Positions 9,292 to 17,862 of a DNA stretch of 64,000 bases are shown one piece after another. Origin of the DNA: DATARH01 sp963789255 (GTDB taxonomy: Bacteria; Pseudomonadota; Alphaproteobacteria; ATCC43930; CGMCC-115725). Position 1 is the first letter of the stretch, and every line of letters starts with the position of its first letter. The stretch is from positions 1,426,001 to 1,490,000 of the forward strand of contig CAWBJW010000002.1 of assembly GCA_963789255.1 (NCBI GenBank). The letters run 5' to 3'. The notes under the pieces are model-generated. The model searched no databases and was not told the DNA's origin. It saw nothing but the letters and a program-made list of their open reading frames with translations. The translations under genes were made by a program, and so were the position numbers.

Positions 9292-10062
9292 CTAGCGGGC
9301 GCCATCTCCCCGCGCGCGATGAAACCGGGCGAGGAAGTTCCGGGTGCGCGGGTTTTCGGGGTTTTCGAGGACCGCGCCGGGCGGGCCGATTTCGACGATG
9401 ACGCCGTCGCTCATGAAGGCGACAGCGTCCGCGACTTCATGCGCGAAGCCGATCTCGTGGGTGACGATCACCATCGTCATCCCTTCGTCGGCCAGCCGCT
9501 CGATGACGCCGAGCACTTCGCCGACCAGTTCGGGGTCGAGCGCCGAGGTGACCTCGTCGCACAACATCACTGCCGGCCCCATCGCCAACGCACGGGCGAT
9601 CGCCACCCGCTGGCGCTGCCCGCCCGAGAGGTGGGTCGGATAGGTGTCGGCCTTGTCGGCGAGCCCGACCTTGGCGAGCAGCTCGCGGCCCTCGGATTCG
9701 GCGGCGCGCCGGTTCATGCCTTTGACGATGATCGGGCCGGCGGTGACGTTGTGCAGCGCGGTCATGTGCGGAAACAGGTTGAAGTGCTGGAACACCATGC
9801 CGGTCGCGGCGCGGAAGGCGGCGAGTTCGCGGTCGGCGGTGCTGCGGCGCCGGCCGGCGCCGAAGCGCATCTCGCGCGCGCCGACGCGGATCAGCCCGCG
9901 ATCGGGATCTTCGAGCAGGTTGATGCAGCGCAACAGCGTCGATTTGCCGGCACCGGAAGGGCCAATGATGGCGATGACCGCGCCGCGCTCGACCCTGAGC
10001 GACACCCCTTTCAGCACCGCGACCGGTCCGAAGGATTTCCACAGATCGGCGATCTCGATCAT
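9292..10062 (-). CDS. Amino-acid ABC transporter ATPase (GlnQ/HisP type)
   Basis: This ATPase drives a polar amino-acid importer. It has Walker A GPSGAGKSTLLRCINLLE, Q-loop VFQHFNLFPHMT, signature HLSGGQRQRVAIARALAM and Walker B VMLCDEVTSALDPELVGEV. Length (256 residues) and motifs are typical of the PAAT family. I use the ATG at 10062 (MIEIADLWKSFG); the frame is open to 10086. It is the last gene of a minus-strand set, after the permease (34-bp gap) and the binding protein. Confidence 0.9.
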   Translation of the reverse strand: MIEIADLWKSFGPVAVLKGVSLRVERGAVIAIIGPSGAGKSTLLRCINLLEDPDRGLIRVGAREMRFGAGRRRSTADRELAAFRAATGMVFQHFNLFPHMTALHNVTAGPIIVKGMNRRAAESEGRELLAKVGLADKADTYPTHLSGGQRQRVAIARALAMGPAVMLCDEVTSALDPELVGEVLGVIERLADEGMTMVIVTHEIGFAHEVADAVAFMSDGVIVEIGPPGAVLENPENPRTRNFLARFHRARGDGAR

Positions 10063-10096
10063 CGGCCGAAGGTCCGCGTCGCCCATCGCCGCGGCC

Positions 10097-10771
10097 TTAG
10101 TCGGCGCGGGCGAGCCGGTGCTCGACCCCCTGCGCCAGCAGGGTCAGCGGGAACAGCACGAGGAAATAGAGGATCGCCACCATCGTATAAACTTCGAGCG
10201 GCCGGTAGGTCGCGGCGGTGATCATCTGACCGTCATAAAGCAGATCGGCAACCGCGATCGTCGAGACCAGCGAGGTATTCTTGAGCTGGATGATCGACTG
10301 GTTCATGAAGGGCGGGATCATTCGCTTGACCGCTTGCGGCAGGATGACGTGGCGCATCACCTGCGCGCGGCGCATGCCGACGGCGCGCGCCGCGTCCCAC
10401 TGGCCGCGCTCGATCGAATTGACCCCGCCGCGCACGATCTCGGCATAAAACGCACCGGTGTAGAGCGACAGCACCAGCGTCGCTGCAACAGTGGCCGGAA
10501 TGTCGATCCCAAGGATGACCGGCAGCGCATAGTAGAACCAGATGATCTGCACCAGGAGCGGCGTGCAGCGGAAGATTTCGACATAGGCGACGAGCGGCGC
10601 GGTCAACAGTTTGTTGCGCGACAGCCGCAACAGCCCGGTCGCCAGGCCGATCGCGCCGCCTAAGAGGATCGTGCCGATCGTGTAGAGGATCGTGACCCCG
10701 AGCCCCAAGAGGATGAGTTCGCGATAGTGCCACAGGAACGAAAAGTCCCAGGCGTAGGCCGGAGGCGACAT
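10097..10771 (-). CDS. Amino-acid ABC transporter permease (HEQRo/GlnP-HisM family)
   Basis: The 224-residue inner-membrane permease has about five hydrophobic segments. It carries the family cytoplasmic loop EIVRGGVNSIERGQWDAARA, which contacts the ATPase. VEIFRCTPLLVQIIWFYY is the conserved entrance motif. It follows the binding-protein gene with about 200 bp between, most of it a long palindromic repeat, so the downstream pair may be expressed differently from the binding protein. A single permease implies a homodimer. Confidence 0.9.
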   Translation of the reverse strand: MSPPAYAWDFSFLWHYRELILLGLGVTILYTIGTILLGGAIGLATGLLRLSRNKLLTAPLVAYVEIFRCTPLLVQIIWFYYALPVILGIDIPATVAATLVLSLYTGAFYAEIVRGGVNSIERGQWDAARAVGMRRAQVMRHVILPQAVKRMIPPFMNQSIIQLKNTSLVSTIAVADLLYDGQMITAATYRPLEVYTMVAILYFLVLFPLTLLAQGVEHRLARAD

Positions 10772-10789
10772 GCCGGGCTACTCCCTCCC

Positions 10790-10955
10790 CCCCAATGGCG
10801 CTTTACACAAAAGCCCCCATTTACGGCGTCATTCCGGGGCGCCGCGCAGCGGCGAACCCGGAATCCAGGAACACGAGCCGGTATGCATGGATTCCGGGTT
10901 GCCTCGCTTCGCTCGGCCCCGGAATGACGAATTGTTGTGTAAAGTCGCCAATGGG
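10790..10955. repeat. Long imperfect hairpin repeat between binding-protein and permease genes
   Basis: The outer arms CCCCAATGGCGCTTTACACAA (10790-10810) and TTGTGTAAAGTCGCCAATGGGG (to 10955) are reverse complements apart from about two changes. Inside them a second pair is formed by CGTCATTCCGGGGC and GCCCCGGAATGACG, with GGAATCC arms further in. The 166-bp unit could fold end to end. It has no coding capacity of its own and resembles a MITE or composite REP element; it may act as mRNA stabiliser or attenuator inside this operon. Confidence 0.75.
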
Positions 10956-10970
10956 GAGCGGGTTGTTGAA

Positions 10971-11816
10971 TTACAGCTGCACATCGGCCGGCACGTCCTC
11001 GGGCTTGACGCCGTTGATCGCGAGGCCCGCATACAGCCACTCGCGGATCTGCTGGATGCCGCGGTTGTAATCGACCCAGGCGTTGAGGAAATCGCGCCAA
11101 TCCTTGTTGTCTTCCTTGCGCACGCCCATGCAGGTCGGCAATTGGATGGTCGGGTGGTGCAGCATCTGGAACTTGCCGAGCGCCGGGTTCTTCTTGACCG
11201 CGGTGAGACCGAGATTGACCGCAAGGATCACGCAGTCGGCGCGTCCCGACTGCACCGCGAGGATGCAATCGTCGCGGTTGGCGAGCGCGATCAGCGTCGC
11301 ATGCGGGGCGAAGCGGCGTGCCGCGATCTCGTGCACCGAGCCGATATCGAAGGCAACTTTGACCGAGGGCTTGTTGAGATCGGCCCAGTTCGTCGCGGTG
11401 AACCCCTTGCGTCCGACCATGCCGAAGCCGTGCAGATAGAACGGGTGGGTGAAGTCGATGACCAGCGCGCGCAGCGGTGTCGGGTTCAGCGCGAAGGCGA
11501 GGTCGATCTTGTTCGCCTCCAGATCGAGCACCGAGTTGCCGTAGGTCGATTCGACGTATTCGACCTTGGCGTCGAAAATGCCGGCGATGTCCTTGGTCAT
11601 GTCGATGCACATGCCGGTCCAGGCGCCGGTGGCGAGATCCTTGTTGAAGTAGGGCGCCTCGCCGGGCAGCGCGGCGATGCGCAGCAGCTTGCCGCCTTTG
11701 ACCCGCTGCAATGTCGAGTCGGCCGACTGGGCCTGGGCGCTCGCCGCGCTGGCGAGCAGGGCGCCGGCGCCGGCGCTGGCCGCGGCGCTGGCGGCGAAGT
11801 GACGACGAGACAGCAT
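10971..11816 (-). CDS. Amino-acid ABC transporter substrate-binding protein
   Basis: The 281-residue periplasmic binding protein starts at ATG 11816, preceded by GGGGAGGG. The N-terminus MLSRRHFAASAAASAGAGAL is a twin-arginine-like signal ending near ASAAS-AQAQ. The SBP family 3 fold is visible in GAWTGMCIDMTKDIAGIF, VIDFTHPFYLHGFGMVGRKG and NRDDCILAVQSGRADC. It should deliver an amino acid or related compound to the permease and ATPase encoded next on the same strand. Specificity cannot be read. Confidence 0.88.
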   Translation of the reverse strand: MLSRRHFAASAAASAGAGALLASAASAQAQSADSTLQRVKGGKLLRIAALPGEAPYFNKDLATGAWTGMCIDMTKDIAGIFDAKVEYVESTYGNSVLDLEANKIDLAFALNPTPLRALVIDFTHPFYLHGFGMVGRKGFTATNWADLNKPSVKVAFDIGSVHEIAARRFAPHATLIALANRDDCILAVQSGRADCVILAVNLGLTAVKKNPALGKFQMLHHPTIQLPTCMGVRKEDNKDWRDFLNAWVDYNRGIQQIREWLYAGLAINGVKPEDVPADVQL

Positions 11817-11973
11817 GGAACCCTCCCCAATTCGATCTCGCGGTGCCGGTTGGCCCCGGCAAAAACCGCGCCAAAGCCTAGCAAGCCGCGCGCTCGCTCG
11901 ATACCGGAAAAGTCGGATGTTGCCCGGGCGCCTCCGGCGGGTTAGAGGCTGGGCCGGGAAAGGAGCCTTTGCC

Positions 11974-12348
11974 ATGCCGGTCAACAAGCCGCATCTCGAA
12001 TTCCACGCCGTCGATATGAGCGGCGGTTGGCGCACCCCGCCCGGCTACCCCGCGGGGATCGAGCAGAAGATCCTCGCCGGCACGCTCGACGAGGCGCAGC
12101 AGCGCGGCAGCCGCACCCGTCTGTTGCGCTTCGCCCCAGGGGTGTTCACGACCGCGCCGTTCGTCCACGATTATTGGGAGGAAGTCTATCTGCTCGAGGG
12201 CGATCTGACGGTCGGCAACGATGCCGAGGGCAAGGGCGGCGAAAGCTTCGCCCCCGGCACCTATGCGTGCCGCCCGCCCGGCGCCGCGCACGGCCCCTTC
12301 AAGTCAAACCAAGGCTGCCTGCTGCTTGAGATCCACTATTACGGATAG
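11974..12348 (+). CDS. Cupin-domain protein
   Basis: The 124-residue single-domain cupin starts at ATG 11974 after GGGAAAGGAG. Cupin motif 1 is recognisable in HDYWEEVYLLEGDLTVGND and motif 2 in FAPGTYACRPPGAAHGPF. His, Glu and the later His are candidate metal ligands. Proteins of this size act as small isomerases, dioxygenases or sugar-binding sensors; no substrate can be inferred. It is divergent from the ABC importer, so the two may share a control region at 11817-11973. Confidence 0.75.
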   Translation: MPVNKPHLEFHAVDMSGGWRTPPGYPAGIEQKILAGTLDEAQQRGSRTRLLRFAPGVFTTAPFVHDYWEEVYLLEGDLTVGNDAEGKGGESFAPGTYACRPPGAAHGPFKSNQGCLLLEIHYYG

Positions 12349-12371
12349 CCCCGCAAAACCCGGCCGCCGGG

Positions 12372-12476
12372 CTATTTGCGGAACATCAGCTGCAGGCGGT
12401 GGCCGTCGGGATCGTTGAAATAGATCGGGCGGCCGCTGACGCCGATGTCGTGAGCTTCCAACTCGCCACCCCGCCA
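12372..12476 (-). pseudogene. C-terminal remnant of a VOC/glyoxalase-family gene
   Basis: On the minus strand a short reading stretch ends with ISVSGRPIYFNDPDGH-like sequence (seen: DIGVSGRPIYFNDPDGHRLQ) and LMFRK-stop. This is the characteristic last strand of VOC proteins, including the metal-ligand region. No N-terminal VOC half precedes it; upstream in the same frame the sequence is low-complexity Arg/Pro. It looks like a deletion remnant. Confidence 0.55.
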
Positions 12477-12551
12477 CCGGCGCGCAGCGGACGGCAACAA
12501 AACATCGCGGCGGGGTGTTCGTCTTTCAGGAGGGGGAAGAATGGAGCACCC

Positions 12552-12905
12552 ATGTCCATGCTCGCAGCGGCGACCGTTGCAGCTCTCTTGATTGCCAGCC
12601 CGAGTTCCACCGATGCCGATCGCGTCGCGGCGAACGGCGGATTTCTGCTGGGCAATGCCCAACGCTGCGGGATCGAGAGCGAGCGCGTGGTGCGCGGCGC
12701 CCGGCTGGTCCGGGGCCTGATCGCCGCCGCCAGCGCCGACGCCAACGACCGCGAGTTGGCGACCACGCGTTTTGCCGAGTTCTTTCTGGTCAGCGCCTTT
12801 GCCGATCCGCACCACGAGAAACTGGTCGCCTCTTGCCGGATCGTATCGCGCGAGCTCGGGCGCCTCGAGGAGCACCGGGTTAAGCTCGCCGGCGCCGGGG
12901 GATGA
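12552..12905 (+). CDS. Hypothetical secreted or anchored protein
   Basis: The 117-residue product begins MSMLAAATVAALLIASPSST, a short hydrophobic leader that could be a signal peptide. The rest is alpha-helical and Ala/Arg-rich, with one cysteine in AQRCGIES and one in VASCRIVS that could pair. An AGGAGGGGG lies at 12528-12536, rather far from this ATG. No family was recognised. It converges on the HpaB-like gene with a 9-bp gap. Confidence 0.55.
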   Translation: MSMLAAATVAALLIASPSSTDADRVAANGGFLLGNAQRCGIESERVVRGARLVRGLIAAASADANDRELATTRFAEFFLVSAFADPHHEKLVASCRIVSRELGRLEEHRVKLAGAGG

Positions 12906-12914
12906 TCCCGCGGC

Positions 12915-14456
12915 TCAACGCCGGCTGCCGTCCCGGTCGAGCCACGGCCCGCCGGTCCAGCCGGTTTCGTCGTAATCGGCCATGCAGCGGTCGGCGAGCG
13001 CCACCATTGCGTCGAGCGAGCCGTTGCGCCGCGCCCCGGTCAGCGCCTGGATGCGGATGTCTTCGTGGTTGCCGGCATAGTTGCGCTCGTAGAGTTCGTG
13101 CCGTCCGCCGAACTCGGTGCCGATCGCATCCCATAACAGCTTCATGATCTTGATCCGCTCCTTGTAGCCGATGCCGTTCGAGCCGCGTACATAGCGCTGG
13201 AGTAGCGGGTCGATCTCGGGATTGGCGAAATCGCGCGCCGAGGACGGCAGAAAAATGAGGGCCGAGGCGACGATCTTCTCGATGATCTCCTTGATCCGCG
13301 AATAGGCGTCCGGGGCGAACACGCGATAGGCCGTCGCCGGCTGCAGATTGGGCAACAGCGCGTCGCCGATCCACGGCTGGGGGTTTGTCGCCATGCTGTC
13401 GCTGAGCGACCAGAACAGGTCGCGCCAGGCGATGATCTCGCCGAGCATCGCCTGGTTGCCGCGGAACTCGTCGCCGCCGGTGGCGCGTAACGCCCGCGCC
13501 ACCAGGCCGGCGATGAAATCGAGCTTGACCGCATAGCGGGTGCAGCCCTGGAAACAGAAGCCGTTGAGAAACCCGGAGCGCGGATAGAAGCTGAGGATCT
13601 TTTCAGTGTCGCGGTGGACGAGGATGTTCTCCCAGGGGATCAGCACCTTGTCCAAAACGAAGATCGCGTCGTTCTCGTCGAAGCGCGACGACAGCGGATA
13701 GTCGTAGGGCGTGCCGAGCTTTGTCGCGATCTCCTCGTACGAGTTGCGGCAGATCAGCTTCACCCCCGGCGCGTCCATCGGCAGGATGAACATGATCGCC
13801 ATGTCCGGGTCGCTCGTCGCGGTCGCGGCGTTCTGGCCGAGGAAGTTGTAGTGGGTGATCGCCGCTGCGGTGGCGACCACCTTGGCCCCCGACACGACCA
13901 CCCCGGCATCGCTCTCCTTCTCGATCGTGACGTAGACGTCCTTGACTTCGCTGGTCGGCCGGCCGCGGTCGACCGGCGGGTTGACGATCGCGTGGTTCAT
14001 GAACAGCACGGCCTCCTGGGCGCGCCGGTACCAGGCCCGCGCGTTCTGGGCGAACTGGCCGTAATACTCGGCGTTGGCGCCCAGCGTGTTCATCAGCGCC
14101 GCCTTGTAATCCGGGGTGCGCCCCATCCAGCCGTAGGTCAGCCGCGCCCAGGCGGCGATCGCCTGCTGCTGGGCGATCAGCTCATCGCGCGAGCGGGCAA
14201 CCCGGAAATAGCGGTGGGTATAGCCCTCCGAACCGGTGTCGGTCGGGCAGGTCAGCACCTCCTTCATCTGCGGGTCGTGCAGCGCGTCGTAGAGCCGGGC
14301 GAGCGAGCGCGCCGAATTGCGAAAGGCCGGATGGGAAGTAACGTCGCGCACCCGTTCGCCATTGATGTAGACGTGGCGCCCGTCCCTGAGGCTGGCTATG
14401 TATTCGGCCCCCGTGAATGGGCGGCGCGGAGCGCCGATGTGCTGCTCAGGCGTCAT
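12915..14456 (-). CDS. 4-hydroxyphenylacetate 3-monooxygenase-like oxygenase (HpaB family)
   Basis: The 513-residue FADH2-dependent oxygenase begins at ATG 14456 (MTPEQHIGAPRRPFTGAEYI). Typical family features are GRHVYINGERVRDVTSHPAF, VYVTIEKESDAGVVVSGAK (flavin and substrate region) and RNSYEEIATKLGTPYDYPLS. Members hydroxylate phenols or related acids using FADH2 supplied by a separate reductase; none is encoded nearby, so a shared reductase is needed. The substrate is open, since the family includes 4-hydroxybutyryl-CoA dehydratase relatives. The frame stays open upstream into a helix-turn-helix module to 14702. Confidence 0.85.
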   Translation of the reverse strand: MTPEQHIGAPRRPFTGAEYIASLRDGRHVYINGERVRDVTSHPAFRNSARSLARLYDALHDPQMKEVLTCPTDTGSEGYTHRYFRVARSRDELIAQQQAIAAWARLTYGWMGRTPDYKAALMNTLGANAEYYGQFAQNARAWYRRAQEAVLFMNHAIVNPPVDRGRPTSEVKDVYVTIEKESDAGVVVSGAKVVATAAAITHYNFLGQNAATATSDPDMAIMFILPMDAPGVKLICRNSYEEIATKLGTPYDYPLSSRFDENDAIFVLDKVLIPWENILVHRDTEKILSFYPRSGFLNGFCFQGCTRYAVKLDFIAGLVARALRATGGDEFRGNQAMLGEIIAWRDLFWSLSDSMATNPQPWIGDALLPNLQPATAYRVFAPDAYSRIKEIIEKIVASALIFLPSSARDFANPEIDPLLQRYVRGSNGIGYKERIKIMKLLWDAIGTEFGGRHELYERNYAGNHEDIRIQALTGARRNGSLDAMVALADRCMADYDETGWTGGPWLDRDGSRR

Positions 14457-14702
14457 GCTGTCCTCTGCGATGGGCCCGCTGCGGGCGAAGCGGGTTGCGG
14501 GCTGGCGGTTCCTGGCGAGCGCGGCGAGGCGCGCCCGAACCGGCGCCGGAACCGGCAATTCGCCGCTCAGATAGCGGTAGAGGCTGGTGCGCCCGATCGA
14601 CAGCGCCGCCGCCGCGGCACTCTTCCAGCGGCGGCCGTGCCCGGCCGCAAACAGGCTGCGGCAATCGGTCGCGAAATCCCCTCTCCGTTCCGTTTGTTCC
14701 AT
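14457..14702 (-). other. In-frame helix-turn-helix module upstream of the HpaB-like gene
   Basis: The same reading frame as hpaB is open from ATG 14702 (MEQTERRGDFATDCRSLF). It encodes about 82 residues, including RWKSAAAAALSIGRTSLYRY followed by LSGELPVPAPVRARLAAL. That is the pattern of small HTH proteins common in alphaproteobacteria. No stop separates it from the oxygenase. It could be a DNA-binding N-terminal domain of one long protein, or an upstream regulator gene whose stop has been lost. The start codon sits inside a palindrome. Confidence 0.5.
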
Positions 14703-14723
14703 ATCGTAACGGAACACATGGAA
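14688..14723. promoter_or_regulatory. Palindromic operator candidate covering the HTH-HpaB start
   Basis: TGTTCC at 14695-14700 and GGAACA at 14711-14716 form a perfect 6-bp inverted repeat with a 10-bp centre. Outer TTCC (14688) and GGAA (14720) extend the symmetry to 36 bp. The start codon of the HTH-HpaB frame (CAT at 14700-14702 on the plus strand) is inside it, so a protein bound here would block initiation. The adjacent HTH module is the obvious candidate binder (inference). Confidence 0.6.
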
Positions 14724-14857
14724 TAAGGCTTGTCCATCGCGAATTGGATCGGGGCCCGGAACTCTCGCGCCGCGCGAGAGTTGACGGGGTTGCACGCTGA
14801 CTATCCCAAGGCCGCCGCGCACCCGCCGCCCGGCCTCGACAGATACGGGAGGCCCAG

Positions 14858-16405
14858 ATGCCGTTTGGTCAACACCGGGACGCGGCCGCGTCGTCGGGCC
14901 CGCTGCGATCGATGCTGATCGCCGGCGGCGCAGCGCTGGTGCTGTTGCTCGCCCCGGCGCTGGCCGGCGCGCAGACCGCCGGCACCAAAAGGGACATCAC
15001 CGCACAGGTGCAGAACGCAACGCCGGTCGCGCTGCCGAGCCTGGCGCCGCTGGTCAAGCACGTCTTGCCGGCGGTCGTCAATATCTCGGCGCAGCTGACC
15101 GAGCAGGCGGCGGCGCAATCCAACCAGTCGGCCGATCAGGGCGACCCGTCATCCACGCCATTCGACGAAATGCTGCGCCGCTTTTTTGAGAATCAGGGGA
15201 TGCCGCAAGCCCATCGGCAAGTGATGGCGCTCGGTTCGGGGTTCATCATCGATCCCGCCGGATACATCGTCACCAACAATCATGTGATCGGCAAATCCGA
15301 CAAGATCACCGTGATCCTGCAGGACAACAGCCGCCACCCGGCCAAGATCGTCGGCCGCGACACGAAGACCGATCTTGCCTTGCTGAAGATCGACACCAAG
15401 GAAAAGCTGCCGTTCGTCAGCTGGGGCGACAGCGATCAGGCCCAGGTCGGCGATTGGGTGGTCGCGGTCGGCAACCCGTTCGGTCTCGGCGGCACGGTGA
15501 CTGCGGGGATCGTCTCGGCGCTCGGACGCGACATCGATGCGGGTCCCTACGACGATTTCATCCAGGTCGATGCGCCGATCAACCGCGGCAATTCGGGCGG
15601 GCCGACCTTCAATCTGAGCGGCCAGGTGATCGGCATCAACACCGCGATCTATTCGCCCTCGGGCGGCTCGGTCGGCATCGGTTTCGCCATTCCCTCCGAC
15701 ACGGCAAAGAATGTCATCGCGCAGCTCAGGCAGAACGGGCACGTCACCCGCGGCTGGCTTGGCGTCGCCATTCAGGCGATCAGCCCGAGCATCGCCCGCA
15801 GCCTCGGGCTGAACCCGGAGAAGCCGAACGGCGCGCTGGTCGCCTCGGTGACCCCAAACAGCCCGGCTGCGAAAGCCGGGATCAAGCAGGGCGATGTGAT
15901 CCTCAGCGCCGCCGGGCAACCGATCAAAGAGGTGCACGACCTGCCGCGGATCGTCGCAGCGGCGCCGATCGGCCAGAACATGGACCTGACGGTCCGCCGC
16001 GACGGCAAGGAAATCACCATCGCCGCGGCGATCGCCGAAATGCCGAAAAATCCGCAGCAGGTCGCCGAGGCCCCGGGCGGTCTGGAGGAGGCCACCAGCC
16101 TCGGCCTCCAGCTGTCGTCGATCAGCCCGCAGATGCGCCGCCAGTTGCGCATTCCCAAGGATGTCGAAGGCGTGGTGGTGACCAAGGTCGCCGGCGACAG
16201 CCCGGCCGCCGATCTCGGTATCGCACCCGGAGACGTCATCCAGTCGATCGACCAGCAGCCGGCAAGGTCGCCCTTGCAGGCTGCCAAGCAGCTCAAGGAA
16301 GCCGCGACCAAGGGCAGCGTCCTGCTGCTGCTCAACCGGCACGGCACCAGTGAGTTCGTCGGCCTGTCGGTGAACGGCACCGGCTCTTCCACCCCGCCCG
16401 GCTGA
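14858..16405 (+). CDS. degP: DegP/HtrA (Do)-family periplasmic serine protease
   Basis: The 515-residue protease has a signal peptide (LVLLLAPALAGAQ), a trypsin-like domain and two PDZ domains. The catalytic triad is His142 (VTNNHVIG), Asp172 (TKTDLALLKI) and Ser246 (NRGNSGGPTF). The PDZ domains lie at about 290-390 (GWLGVAIQAISPSIARSLGL) and 405-505 (VVVTKVAGDSPAADLGIAPG). A Gln-rich loop with FDEMLRRFFENQG precedes the protease, as in Do proteins. It should degrade or refold damaged envelope proteins. ATG 14858 has GGGAGG upstream. Confidence 0.93.
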   Translation: MPFGQHRDAAASSGPLRSMLIAGGAALVLLLAPALAGAQTAGTKRDITAQVQNATPVALPSLAPLVKHVLPAVVNISAQLTEQAAAQSNQSADQGDPSSTPFDEMLRRFFENQGMPQAHRQVMALGSGFIIDPAGYIVTNNHVIGKSDKITVILQDNSRHPAKIVGRDTKTDLALLKIDTKEKLPFVSWGDSDQAQVGDWVVAVGNPFGLGGTVTAGIVSALGRDIDAGPYDDFIQVDAPINRGNSGGPTFNLSGQVIGINTAIYSPSGGSVGIGFAIPSDTAKNVIAQLRQNGHVTRGWLGVAIQAISPSIARSLGLNPEKPNGALVASVTPNSPAAKAGIKQGDVILSAAGQPIKEVHDLPRIVAAAPIGQNMDLTVRRDGKEITIAAAIAEMPKNPQQVAEAPGGLEEATSLGLQLSSISPQMRRQLRIPKDVEGVVVTKVAGDSPAADLGIAPGDVIQSIDQQPARSPLQAAKQLKEAATKGSVLLLLNRHGTSEFVGLSVNGTGSSTPPG

Positions 16406-16422
16406 GCGGGTAGTCTCGCGCG

Positions 16423-17076
16423 ATGAAAGCCCTCGTCACCGGGTTCGAGCCGTTCGGCGGCGAAAGGGTCAACCCGGCATTTGAAGCGCTCTGCCATCTG
16501 CCGCCGCGTCTTGGCGCGCTGGCGCTGGCGACCCGGGTGTTGCCGGCGGTGTTCGGGCGCTCGCTCGACGCGCTCGAAGCCGCGGTCGCCGCGAATGCCC
16601 CGGACATCGTCCTCTGCGTCGGCCTGGCCGGCGGGCGGGCCGCGCTGTCCTTGGAACGGGTCGCGATCAACCTCGACGATGCGCGCATCCCGGACGATGC
16701 CGGCCGTCAGCCGATCGACCTGCCGGTGGTTGCCGGCGGGCCGCCCGCCTATTTTGCGACATTGCCGATCAAGGCCGCGGCGGCGGCGTTGCGCGAGGCG
16801 GGCCTGCCGGCGGTCGTCTCCAACACCGCCGGCACCTTCGTGTGCAACCACGTATTCTACGGTCTCCTGCATCTCGCCGCGACCCGGCATCCGGGGTTGC
16901 GCGGCGGGTTTCTGCATGTCCCCTATCTGCCGGTGCAGGCGGCGCGGCACGCCGGCTCCCCCTGGGGCATGCCGTCGATGGCGCTCGATCAGATCGTGCG
17001 CGGCATCGAGATCGTGCTCGCGGTCGCCGCTTCGCGCCGCGACGACATTGCCGTTGCTGAAGGCGCGATCAGCTGA
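16423..17076 (+). CDS. pcp: Pyroglutamyl-peptidase I
   Basis: This 217-residue C15-family cysteine peptidase removes N-terminal pyroglutamate from peptides. MKALVTGFEPFGGERVNP is the conserved N-terminus. The catalytic residues are in GLAGGRAALSLERVAIN (Glu), NTAGTFVCNHVFYGLL (Cys) and GFLHVPYLP (His). Length is normal and no signal peptide is present, so it is cytoplasmic. It starts 17 bp after degP on the same strand and may be co-transcribed with it. Confidence 0.92.
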   Translation: MKALVTGFEPFGGERVNPAFEALCHLPPRLGALALATRVLPAVFGRSLDALEAAVAANAPDIVLCVGLAGGRAALSLERVAINLDDARIPDDAGRQPIDLPVVAGGPPAYFATLPIKAAAAALREAGLPAVVSNTAGTFVCNHVFYGLLHLAATRHPGLRGGFLHVPYLPVQAARHAGSPWGMPSMALDQIVRGIEIVLAVAASRRDDIAVAEGAIS

Positions 17077-17136
17077 TGGAGCGCCGGCGCCGGGCGTGCT
17101 ATCACCGGCCCGGTTCGATCGAGCGGGAGTGAGGCG

Positions 17137-17862
17137 ATGGTTGCGTTTCACGGCGCGCATGTCGTCGTCACCGGCGGCACCGGCGCCTTGGGAACCACGG
17201 TGGTGACGGCGTTGCGCGCCGCCGGCGCGGTCTGCCACGTGACCAACATGGTCAAGGCCGAACTGGCCAGCTACGCGCATCGCGACGACCCCGGGGTGCA
17301 CGTCACGACCGGCCTCGATCTCGTCGATGAGACGGCGGTGCGGCGGTTTTACACCGGCCTGCCGCCGCTCTGGGCCTCGATCCATCTCGCCGGCGGCTTC
17401 GCGATGTCGCCGGTCGCCGAGACCTCGGCGGCCAATTTCGTCGATCAGTTCCAGATGAACGCGCTGTCGGCGTTTCTGTGCTCGGCGGCGGCGATCCGCG
17501 CGATCCGCGCGCGCGCCGAACCGGGTCCCGGCGGCAGCAAGGGCGGCCGCATCGTCAACGTCGCCGCCCGCCCGGCGCTCGAGCCGCGGCTCGGCTCGGG
17601 AATGGTCGCCTACACCACCGCGAAGGCGGCGGTCGCGGCGATGACCGAGGCGCTTGCCCAGGAAACCTCGGGCGAGGAGATCTGGGTCAATGCGGTGGCG
17701 CCCTCGGTCCTCGACACCCCGGCCAACCGCGCCGCGATGCCGGAGGCTGATTTCGCTACCTGGGTGGCGCCGAGCGCGGTTGCCGAGCTGATCGCCTTCC
17801 TCGCCTCGCCCGACAACCGGGTGACCCGCGGCGCGGTGATCCCGGTCTATGGCGGGGCGTGA
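17137..17862 (+). CDS. SDR-family NAD(P)-dependent oxidoreductase
   Basis: The 241-residue Rossmann protein has the cofactor motif TGGTGALG near residue 12 and the downstream HLAGGF motif (NNAG position). The active-site signature is YTTAK near residue 165, with VAARPALEPRLGSG supplying the preceding position where a Ser is usual; the Ser is not obvious. WVNAVAPSVLDTPANRAAMP is the typical C-terminal half. The substrate is unknown. It lies 60 bp after pcp. Confidence 0.85.
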   Translation: MVAFHGAHVVVTGGTGALGTTVVTALRAAGAVCHVTNMVKAELASYAHRDDPGVHVTTGLDLVDETAVRRFYTGLPPLWASIHLAGGFAMSPVAETSAANFVDQFQMNALSAFLCSAAAIRAIRARAEPGPGGSKGGRIVNVAARPALEPRLGSGMVAYTTAKAAVAAMTEALAQETSGEEIWVNAVAPSVLDTPANRAAMPEADFATWVAPSAVAELIAFLASPDNRVTRGAVIPVYGGA

